From Alphaproteobacteria bacterium (GTDB lineage: Bacteria; Pseudomonadota; Alphaproteobacteria; RS24): 8,343 bases of DNA. The stretch spans positions 1 to 8,343 of the forward strand of contig JAKMCZ010000195.1 of NCBI GenBank assembly GCA_022428185.1, written 5' to 3'. The translations under genes and the position numbers were made by a program. The notes below the pieces were generated by a model. It saw nothing but the letters and a program-made list of their open reading frames with translations. It was not told where the DNA came from and did no database searches. Positions 1 through 5,914 of the stretch are shown in pieces (the first letter of the stretch is position 1; each line of letters begins with the position of its first letter).

Positions 1-1283
1 TCACCCAGCGTCTTCAATTCGCCCAATTGCGCCGCATCATTGGCATCATAAATCGAGCCCGGACGCAGGCCGTCACCCAGCGAGAAAGCAACATCATAGG
101 CTTTCATAATTTCGCATATCTCTTCAAAATGCGTGTAGAGGAAACTTTCTTCGTGATGCGCCAAACACCATTTAGCCATAATCGATCCGCCGCGTGACAC
201 AATGCCGGTCATACGCTCGGCGGTCAGCGGCACATATTTCAGCAACACACCGGCATGAATGGTGAAATAATCAACCCCTTGTTCGGCTTGCTCGATGAGC
301 GTGTCGCGGAACATGTCCCAGGTCAGTTCTTCAGCCTTACCGTCAACTTTCTCCAGCGCCTGATAAATCGGCACAGTGCCGATGGGCACGGGCGCATTTC
401 TTAAAATCCATTCGCGGGTTTCGTGAATATGTTTGCCGGTCGATAAATCCATAATCGTGTCGGCGCCCCAGCGAATCCCCCAACTCATTTTATCGACTTC
501 TTCACCAATCGAGGAAGTGACCGCGCTATTGCCGATATTACCGTTCACCTTGACCAGAAAATTGCGTCCGATAATCATCGGTTCGGTTTCGGGGTGATTG
601 ATATTGGCCGGAATAATGGCGCGACCGCGCGCCACTTCATCGCGCACAAATTCGGGCGTTATTTCGCTAATGGCCGTTGCGCCGAAGTTTTCACCGCCAT
701 GCTGGCGCGCCAACATGGCGACCATTTTCTTGCCCTTATCACCGCTTGCGGCCAGCGCGTCCAAATAGGCATGGCGGTTCTGGTTTTCGCGAATGGCGAC
801 ATATTCCATTTCCGGCGTGACCAGACCTCGGCGCGCATAATGCATCTGGCTGACATTTTGTCCGGCTTTAGCGCGACGGGGGCGACGCGTCAGATTGAAG
901 CGTAACGCAGCCAGCGTGTCATCGTCCAAACGAGCTTGACCATAGGTCGAACTTGGCCCGTCCAATTGTTCGCTATCGCCGCGCTCATCAATCCAATTTT
1001 GGCGCAATGCAGGAAGCCCGTCACGAATATCGATTTGCGCGTTCGGGTCGCTGTAAGGCCCCGACGTGTCATAGACATAAATCGGTGGATTTTTTTCGCT
1101 CGATTGACCCGACAAGGCCATATCGGTCGGCGTATCATCTTGGCTGATTTTACGCATCGGCACGCGAATATCGGGGCGCGAACCGGTGACATAAATTTTC
1201 TCGCTATTGGGCAGCGGTTTAATACTGGCGGCATCAACTTGCGCGCCATCGCGGGAAAATCCTGATTTTTTGGCTTGAGACAT
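1..1283 (-). CDS. thiC: Phosphomethylpyrimidine synthase ThiC (5' part; 3' end outside window)
   Basis: ThiC is a radical-SAM enzyme that converts aminoimidazole ribotide to hydroxymethylpyrimidine phosphate in thiamine synthesis. The minus-strand frame is open without a stop from the ATG at 1283 to the window edge, giving 427 residues against roughly 600-640 for the family. Recognisable ThiC blocks appear in order: the N-terminal ThiC-associated part with KIYVTGSRPDIRVPMR (about 29-44) and YVYDTSGPYSDP (69-80), then QMHYARRGLVTPEMEYVAIREN (147-168), ANINHPETEPMIIGRNF (226-242), GNIGNSAVTSSIGEEVDKM (248-266), STGKHIHETREWILRN (281-296) and SLGDGLRPGSIYDANDAAQ (401-419). The C-terminal CxxCxxxxC cluster motif lies beyond the left edge. 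The start has a purine-rich AGAGAAAG stretch about 6 nt upstream. It is transcribed divergently from the P450 gene. I see no frameshift in the visible part. Confidence 0.97.
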   Translation of the reverse strand, partial: MSQAKKSGFSRDGAQVDAASIKPLPNSEKIYVTGSRPDIRVPMRKISQDDTPTDMALSGQSSEKNPPIYVYDTSGPYSDPNAQIDIRDGLPALRQNWIDERGDSEQLDGPSSTYGQARLDDDTLAALRFNLTRRPRRAKAGQNVSQMHYARRGLVTPEMEYVAIRENQNRHAYLDALAASGDKGKKMVAMLARQHGGENFGATAISEITPEFVRDEVARGRAIIPANINHPETEPMIIGRNFLVKVNGNIGNSAVTSSIGEEVDKMSWGIRWGADTIMDLSTGKHIHETREWILRNAPVPIGTVPIYQALEKVDGKAEELTWDMFRDTLIEQAEQGVDYFTIHAGVLLKYVPLTAERMTGIVSRGGSIMAKWCLAHHEESFLYTHFEEICEIMKAYDVAFSLGDGLRPGSIYDANDAAQLGELKTLG

Positions 1284-1371
1284 GTCAGTCTTTCTCTGTT
1301 GAGGGTGTTTTTTGCAATTTGTGCTTTAGGCAAATTAGGGCCGGGCCGAGACGCGCGCAAGTCAGAGCATC

Positions 1372-1418
1372 AAAAAACCCGTGTGTTATCGCTAAAATAA
1401 CTTGAATCAGGGTTTTTT
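1372..1418. other. Nested inverted repeat with A-tract and T-tract (terminator- or attenuator-like)
   Basis: AAAAAACCC at 1372-1380 is the exact reverse complement of GGGTTTTTT at 1410-1418. Inside its loop, GTTAT at 1385-1389 pairs with ATAAC at 1397-1401. Read on either strand, the outer stem ends in GGG followed by at least six T, which resembles a rho-independent terminator, although only three G-C pairs hold the outer stem. It lies in the upstream region of both divergent genes rather than at a gene end. A role as attenuator in the thiC leader is possible only if thiC transcription starts to its right. Confidence 0.45.
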
Positions 1419-1431
1419 TAGTGGTTAAGAT
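1402..1431 (+). promoter_or_regulatory. Weak sigma70-like promoter candidate for the CYP153 gene
   Basis: TTGAAT (1402-1407) and TAAGAT (1426-1431) each match four of six consensus bases and are separated by 18 nt. Transcription would begin near 1438, inside the 18-bp palindrome. Such short matches occur often by chance, so the call rests mainly on the position relative to the palindrome and the gene start at 1515. Confidence 0.25.
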
Positions 1432-1432
1432 T

Positions 1433-1450
1433 TATGACGCATGCGTCATA
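1433..1450. promoter_or_regulatory. Perfect 18-bp palindrome, candidate operator
   Basis: TATGACGCATGCGTCATA equals its own reverse complement over all 18 positions and is not extended by the flanking bases. Its half-site TGACGC recurs on the plus strand at 1482-1487. A symmetrical site of this length between two divergent genes is typical for a dimeric repressor of the TetR, MarR, GntR or similar type. I do not recognise it as the site of a particular regulator, and no regulator gene is present in the window. Confidence 0.5.
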
Positions 1451-1503
1451 TTTTCTAAAAGCCGCCAATCGGCGCAATATGTGACGCGATGACATTTGAT
1501 TAT

Positions 1504-1508
1504 GGGAG
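1504..1508 (+). promoter_or_regulatory. Ribosome binding site of the CYP153 gene
   Basis: GGGAG lies six bases before the ATG at 1515 and fixes this start; no other in-frame start near it has a comparable site. Confidence 0.75.
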
Positions 1509-1514
1509 ACCGCC

Positions 1515-2792
1515 ATGAGTGAAGCCGTTAAACAAGAAACCGTTCCGGGGCATGATTATGCCTTCAACACGCCATTAGAAGATTTGGATGTATCCAATCC
1601 GCATTTGTGGCCGTCGGAAGAAATGTGGCCGGTATTTGAGCGCATGCGCAATGAAGACCCGCTGCATTATTGCGCCAAAGGTTGGGACTCGCCTTACCGC
1701 AAGGAAGAAGACGCACCCATCGGGCCTTTTTGGTCAGTCACCCGCTATGAAGACATTATGGCAATCGATACCGACCATAAGCGGTTTTCGTCCGAGCCTG
1801 CCATTGTGCTGCCCAATCCGGCAGAAGATTTTCAACTGCCCATGTTCATCGCGATGGACCAACCCAAACATGATGTGCAGCGCAAAACTGTCGCACCGAT
1901 TGTGTCGCCGATGAGCTTGGCTGATATGTCGGCGATTATTCGTGAACGCACACAAAACCTGCTCGATTCTTTGCCGGTTAATGAAGAGTTTGATTGGGTC
2001 GATACGGTGTCGATTGAATTGACCACCATGATGCTGGCGACGTTGTTTGACTTCCCATTTGATGACCGCCGCAAGTTGACCCGCTGGTCAGATGTCGCGA
2101 CTGCCGGTCCGGAAACCGGCATTGTCGAAAGCGAAGACCAGCGTCGCGCCGAATTGATGGAATGTGTCGAATATTTCATGGGGCTTTGGCAGCAACGCGT
2201 CGGCAAAGACGGGCATGACCTCATCACCATGCTGGCTAATGGTGAAGAAACCAAAGATATGGATACGATGGAATATTTGGGCAATCTGATTTTGCTGATT
2301 GTCGGCGGCAATGATACGACCCGCAATTCCATGTCAGCTTCGGTTTTCGGTTCTCATCTGTTCCCTGCCGAGTGGGAAAAAGTGCGCGCCAATCGCGACC
2401 TTATTCCAAATACGGTGGCCGAGATTATCCGTTGGCAAACGCCTTTGGCTTATATGCGCCGCACTGCGCTGGAAGATGTTGAGATGCACGGCAAAACCAT
2501 CAAACAAGGTGACAAGGTTGCCATGTGGTATGTGTCGGGCAATCGCGATGAGCGTAAATTTGAAAATCCGAATGCGTTAATCTTTGATCGCCCGAATGCG
2601 CGCAATCACATTTCCTTCGGTTTCGGTATTCACCGTTGCTTCGGCAATCGTCTGGCAGAACTGCAATTGCAAATTCTGTGGGACGAAATGCTCAAGCGGT
2701 TCTCAAAAATCGAAGTTGTCGGTGAGCCGACGCGCAGCCTATCCAGCTTCGTTAAGGGCTATACCAAAATGAACGTTATTTGCCGCGATTAG
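1515..2792 (+). CDS. Cytochrome P450 of the CYP153 family (alkane/terpenoid hydroxylase type)
   Basis: This is a soluble class I bacterial P450 of 425 residues with no signal peptide or membrane anchor. The haem-binding loop FGFGIHRCFGNRLAE gives the thiolate ligand as Cys375. The K-helix ExxR is Glu303/Arg306 (EIIRWQTP), and the I-helix oxygen-activation motif is GGNDTT at 264-269. Long stretches match CYP153 enzymes as I recall them: LPMFIAMDQPKHDVQRKT (108-125), NEEFDWV (156-162), SIELTTMMLATLFDFP (166-181), MWYVSGNRDER (337-347). CYP153 members hydroxylate the terminal carbon of medium-chain alkanes and also act on cyclic and terpenoid compounds; the actual substrate cannot be read from the sequence. 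Electrons come from a ferredoxin and its reductase, neither encoded here. Residues about 54-69 (KGWDSPYRKEEDAPIG) look like an insertion compared with CYP153A6. The gene is 4 nt upstream of an SDR gene and probably cotranscribed with it. Confidence 0.93.
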   Translation: MSEAVKQETVPGHDYAFNTPLEDLDVSNPHLWPSEEMWPVFERMRNEDPLHYCAKGWDSPYRKEEDAPIGPFWSVTRYEDIMAIDTDHKRFSSEPAIVLPNPAEDFQLPMFIAMDQPKHDVQRKTVAPIVSPMSLADMSAIIRERTQNLLDSLPVNEEFDWVDTVSIELTTMMLATLFDFPFDDRRKLTRWSDVATAGPETGIVESEDQRRAELMECVEYFMGLWQQRVGKDGHDLITMLANGEETKDMDTMEYLGNLILLIVGGNDTTRNSMSASVFGSHLFPAEWEKVRANRDLIPNTVAEIIRWQTPLAYMRRTALEDVEMHGKTIKQGDKVAMWYVSGNRDERKFENPNALIFDRPNARNHISFGFGIHRCFGNRLAELQLQILWDEMLKRFSKIEVVGEPTRSLSSFVKGYTKMNVICRD

Positions 2793-2796
2793 GCGA

Positions 2797-3609
2797 ATGA
2801 ACGTGTTGAATGATTGCAGCGGCAAAGTCGCTCTGGTAACCGGCGCGGCCACCGGCATTGGTCGCTCTTGTGCGCAAAAATTGGCCGAGGCCGGAGCAAT
2901 TGTCATTGCCAGCGATATTGATGTCGAAGGGGTTGAGAAAACCGCTTCGCTTATCACTGAGGCCGGCGGCGCGGCGCGCGCCGTTGCGCAAGATGTGGCG
3001 CTGGAAAATATCTGGCAAGATGTGATTGGCGACATTAAAGCGCAAGAAGGCAAGCTCAATGTGCTGGTTAATAATGCCGGCATCGCCATTGGCGGCGGTA
3101 TTTTGGATATGTCGCTGGACGATTGGCGGCGTCAAAGTGCGGTCAATCTCGACAGTGTGTTTTTGGCCTGCAAGCATGGCATTCCGCTCATGGCGGAAAG
3201 CGGACCCGGCTCAATCATCAATATTTCGTCGATTGCCGGTTTGCGCGGCGCAGCCGGTCTGGCGGGTTATTGCGCTACCAAAGGCGGCGTGCGTTTATTT
3301 TCAAAATCAGTGGCTGCCGAATGTGCGGCGGGCGAACTGCCGATACGCTGCAATAGCGTTCATCCGGGCATTATCGATACTGATATTTGGGCGCGCGAAA
3401 TCGCCGGTATTGCGGCTGATAATCCCGATATGATGACCGATGGCGGTAACCGCATCAATATTGATATGGTGGCCGCAGCGGGCGTGCCGGGCGGCAAGCC
3501 GGGGCAGCCTGACGACATCGCCAATGGCGTTGTTTATCTGGCCTCTGATGCCTCATCTTATGTCAATGGCAGCGAGCTGGTCATTGATTACGCGATGACG
3601 GCGCGATAG
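2797..3609 (+). CDS. Classical short-chain dehydrogenase/reductase (SDR), probably NAD-dependent
   Basis: The 270-residue Rossmann-fold oxidoreductase has all classical SDR landmarks. These are the nucleotide-binding TGAATGIG at 15-22, Asp40 at the end of the second strand (favours NAD over NADP), Asp66-Val67, NNAG at 92-95, Asn117, catalytic Ser145, Tyr158 and Lys162 (YCATK), and the PG motif at 190-191. It probably oxidises an alcohol to a ketone or aldehyde. The gene begins 4 nt after the P450 stop, so the pair is likely translationally coupled, and the P450 product is the obvious candidate substrate; that is inference from position. The exact family member cannot be named. The AGG overlapping the upstream stop is only 3 nt from the ATG, so a start at the in-frame GTG (2803) or TTG (2806) is also possible and would not affect the domain. 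Confidence 0.9.
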   Translation: MNVLNDCSGKVALVTGAATGIGRSCAQKLAEAGAIVIASDIDVEGVEKTASLITEAGGAARAVAQDVALENIWQDVIGDIKAQEGKLNVLVNNAGIAIGGGILDMSLDDWRRQSAVNLDSVFLACKHGIPLMAESGPGSIINISSIAGLRGAAGLAGYCATKGGVRLFSKSVAAECAAGELPIRCNSVHPGIIDTDIWAREIAGIAADNPDMMTDGGNRINIDMVAAAGVPGGKPGQPDDIANGVVYLASDASSYVNGSELVIDYAMTAR

Positions 3610-3610
3610 T

Positions 3611-3635
3611 CTGAAACCAATCTGATTTCAGTTTT
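3611..3635 (+). terminator. Weak intrinsic-terminator-like hairpin after the SDR gene
   Basis: CTGAAA (3611-3616) pairs with TTTCAG (3626-3631) across a 9-nt loop and is followed by TTTT. The stem is short and AT-rich, so it may end only part of the transcripts or none. It falls in the 45-nt gap between the SDR and the aminopeptidase, where the functional theme also changes. Confidence 0.35.
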
Positions 3636-3654
3636 ACCGTAGCGAGAATGTTTC

Positions 3655-5073
3655 ATGTCTGTTGACGGCATTTTTCCGGCCCAGCCCGGCGATATTTATG
3701 TAACCGATAAGGGCAAACCGGCCTGTCTCATTCGCGCGCTCACGCCCGCCATGTTGGAGAGCTGGCGCGCCGAATTGGCCGGTCCGCATCTGTTATGGAT
3801 GGAAACCGCGCATTTCAGTGCGGCGCGTGGCGAGGTGCTGCTATTGCCTGACAGTGCTGGCGGGCTTGAGGCGGTGCTGTTGGGGCTGGGCGCAAATCCC
3901 GACCCAATGGCGCTGGCGGCGCTGCCCAAAAAATTACCCGAGGGTGCTTATCGGCTCGACAGTAATGCGCCCCAAGCGGTGCGCGATATGGCTCCCTTAG
4001 CTTGGGCGATGGGCACTTACACATTCGATATTTATAAAAAGCCAAAATCGGCCAGCGAGCCGCCGAAACTGGTGCTCGACAGTGCCGCAAATCGGCCGCG
4101 CATTGAACGCCTCAATCGCGCTGTTTTTTCTGCGCGTCATCTCATCAACACACCGGCGGCTGATATGGGGCCCAAGGCTTTGCAAGCGGTGATGGAGAAA
4201 CTTGCCGCAACGCATAAGGCGCAGCTCACCGCCATTTGCGGCGATGATTTACTGACCGAAAACTATCCGATGATCCATGCGGTCGGGCGTGCGGCTGTTC
4301 AAAGCCCGCGTTTTCTCGACCTCCTCTGGGGCGATGAAGCAGCCCCCAAGCTGACACTTATCGGCAAGGGCGTGTGTTTTGATACGGGCGGCCTGAATTT
4401 GAAGCCCGGCAATTATATGGATTTGATGAAAAAAGATATGGGTGGCGCGGCGCTTGCCATTGCGCTGGCTGATGCGGTGATGGATGCCAAGCTGCCGGTG
4501 CGCTTGCGTCTGATGATTGGCGCTGTCGAAAATGCCATTGGCCCCGACGCGTTTCGCCCGGGCGATGTGCTTGAAAGCCGCAAAGGCCTGAGTGTGGAGA
4601 TTGGCAATACCGATGCTGAAGGGCGTCTGGTGCTGGCCGATATGCTGGCCGAAGCCGATGACGAAGCCCCTGATATGATGGTCGATTTCGCTACTTTGAC
4701 CGGCGCGGCGCGCGTCGCTATGGGGCCCGAATTGACGCCGTTCTATACCCATTCTGATCGTTTGGCCGACGGTTTGGCCGAGGCGGCAAATGCGGCGCAT
4801 GACCCGCTTTGGCGTATGCCGCTCTGGCCCGGTTATGATGGCTGGCTCGACAGTCCGATTGCCGATGTCAGCCATATTTCATCTTCGCCTATGGGCGGGT
4901 CGATTACCGCCGCTTTGTTTCTCGCCCGTTTTGTCGAGCAGTGCCAAGATTGGGTGCATTTCGATACCTATGCATGGAATTTGAAGCCGCGCGCCGGTCG
5001 TCCGGTCGGCGGCGAAGCGCAAGCGGTGCGCGCGGTTTATGACTATTTGGAAAAGCGTTTTGGCGGGCAATAA
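3655..5073 (+). CDS. pepA: Leucyl aminopeptidase family protein (peptidase M17)
   Basis: This is a cytoplasmic two-metal exopeptidase of 472 residues that removes N-terminal amino acids from peptides; family members are usually about 480-500 long and hexameric. The N-terminal macro-like domain covers about 1-150 and is divergent. The catalytic domain from about 155 carries the complete active site: Lys238 and Asp243 in GKGVCFDTGG, Lys250 in LNLKPG, Asp261 in KKDMGG, and Asp320, Glu322 and Arg324 in the M17 signature NTDAEGRL (318-325). These align with the metal ligands and catalytic Lys/Arg of E. coli PepA. GAGA lies 7 nt before the chosen ATG; the ATG at 3648 is out of frame. The gene ends in a tandem TAATAA and overlaps the NlpC/P60 gene. 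The symbol is used for the family; the paralogue (pepA or pepB type) is not certain. Confidence 0.93.
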   Translation: MSVDGIFPAQPGDIYVTDKGKPACLIRALTPAMLESWRAELAGPHLLWMETAHFSAARGEVLLLPDSAGGLEAVLLGLGANPDPMALAALPKKLPEGAYRLDSNAPQAVRDMAPLAWAMGTYTFDIYKKPKSASEPPKLVLDSAANRPRIERLNRAVFSARHLINTPAADMGPKALQAVMEKLAATHKAQLTAICGDDLLTENYPMIHAVGRAAVQSPRFLDLLWGDEAAPKLTLIGKGVCFDTGGLNLKPGNYMDLMKKDMGGAALAIALADAVMDAKLPVRLRLMIGAVENAIGPDAFRPGDVLESRKGLSVEIGNTDAEGRLVLADMLAEADDEAPDMMVDFATLTGAARVAMGPELTPFYTHSDRLADGLAEAANAAHDPLWRMPLWPGYDGWLDSPIADVSHISSSPMGGSITAALFLARFVEQCQDWVHFDTYAWNLKPRAGRPVGGEAQAVRAVYDYLEKRFGGQ

Positions 5074-5899
5074 TAAGCCCGACCCGCGCCTCAATCCGTG
5101 GCGCGATGATTTGGCGGCAGCGCATTTGCGCGGTGATGTGGACGCGCCGAAATATGTCGAAGGTGTTACCCGCCAGATTTCTTCGCCGGTTGCCAGCTTA
5201 CGCCGCAGTCCGGCCGATGGCGCGATGCAAGACAGCCAATTGCTTTATGGCGAGACGTTTCGGGTTTACGACGAAAAAAACGGTTGGGCGTGGGGGCAGG
5301 CCGAGCGTGATGACTATGTCGGCTATGTGCCCACCAATGCATTTGATGCGCCGCAAAAGGTGACCCATAAGCTGACTGCACTGCGCAGTTTCATTTACCG
5401 CGACGCCGATATTAAAACCCGCCCGCTTATGGCGGTGTCGTTTGGCGCGCAGCTATCGGTGAGCGGTCACAGCGATGCGTTTGCCGAATTGGCGCATGGC
5501 GGCTTTATCTATACGCCGCATATTGGTGCGCTCGACGCTTATGAAAGCGATGCGGTGGCGGTGGCGCGGCGTTTCATCGGCGCGCCATATCTTTGGGGCG
5601 GGCGCGAAGCAAGCGGGCTTGATTGTTCGGCACTGGTGCAAGCTGCTTTAATGGCGTGCGGTCACGCTTGCCCGCGAGATAGTGATATGCAGGAAATCGC
5701 TTTGGGGTCAAAAACCAAACAAGCACAATATGGCGACATTGTTTTTTGGAAAGGCCATGTCGGCTTTATATCGGGCGACAATCTGCTATTGCACGCCAAT
5801 GCACATCATATGGCGGTGGTCGAAGAGGCCTTTGATGCCGCTTGCGCGCGCATCGACGCGGCGGGTGGTGGCGGCGTCACAGCCATTAAGCGCTTATAG
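5039..5899 (+). CDS. NlpC/P60 (C40) cysteine peptidase with bacterial SH3 domains, cytoplasmic
   Basis: The 286-residue protein has two SH3-like segments (about 45-100, with GWAWGQ and DYVGYVP, and about 110-165) followed by an NlpC/P60 domain (about 170-286). The catalytic Cys196 lies in GLDCSALVQ, His240 in KGHVGFI and the third polar residue is His252 in LLHANAHHMAV. The architecture resembles dipeptidyl-peptidase VI / YkfC-type enzymes that cut after gamma-D-Glu in cell-wall peptides. There is no signal peptide, so it probably acts in the cytoplasm on imported or recycled muropeptides; this is inference. The reading frame overlaps pepA by 35 nt from the ATG at 5039, which has no good ribosome site. 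The in-frame TTG at 5060 has GGA eight bases upstream and shortens the overlap, and the family similarity I recognise begins only at DPRLNP (residue 15). The start is therefore uncertain. Confidence 0.88.
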   Translation: MTIWKSVLAGNNKPDPRLNPWRDDLAAAHLRGDVDAPKYVEGVTRQISSPVASLRRSPADGAMQDSQLLYGETFRVYDEKNGWAWGQAERDDYVGYVPTNAFDAPQKVTHKLTALRSFIYRDADIKTRPLMAVSFGAQLSVSGHSDAFAELAHGGFIYTPHIGALDAYESDAVAVARRFIGAPYLWGGREASGLDCSALVQAALMACGHACPRDSDMQEIALGSKTKQAQYGDIVFWKGHVGFISGDNLLLHANAHHMAVVEEAFDAACARIDAAGGGGVTAIKRL

Positions 5900-5914
5900 C
5901 GCGCCAAGCCTGAT

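Larger units (their letters stand above)
1284..1514. promoter_or_regulatory. Divergent intergenic control region between thiC and the CYP153 gene
   Basis: This 231-nt gap must hold the promoters for both divergent genes. I find no coding potential in it. It contains the nested hairpin at 1372-1418, a weak plus-strand promoter candidate at 1402-1431, and the 18-bp palindrome at 1433-1450. A further copy of the palindrome half-site TGACGC lies at 1482-1487, and a ribosome binding site at 1504-1508. A small hairpin, AATTTG at 1316-1321 against CAAATT at 1331-1336, lies in the thiC leader with no T-run after it. The TPP riboswitch core expected ahead of thiC (CUGAGA, then the ACCUGAU and GCGUAGGGA blocks) is not present on the minus strand. 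I could not pick out a convincing thiC promoter by eye. Confidence 0.7.

Noticed and set aside
594..1265. Plus-strand and off-frame open frames across the thiC region
   Set aside because: They lie opposite a continuous, strongly recognisable ThiC frame, show no family resemblance and have arginine-rich shadow composition.
1316..1336. AATTTG / CAAATT hairpin in the thiC leader
   Set aside because: A 6-bp AT-rich stem without a T-run and away from the ribosome site is easily due to chance.
1832..2332. 166-residue minus-strand open frame inside the P450 gene
   Set aside because: It is antisense to well-conserved CYP153 motifs, has serine-rich shadow composition and no domain I recognise.
4249..4875. 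208-residue minus-strand open frame inside pepA
   Set aside because: It is rich in His, Gln and Arg as expected from the complement of an Ala/Gly/Asp-rich coding strand, and it overlaps the complete M17 active site on the plus strand.
5890..5902. GCGC-TTATA-GCGC hairpin at the end of the NlpC/P60 gene as a bidirectional terminator
   Set aside because: The stem has only four base pairs and no T-run follows on either strand.
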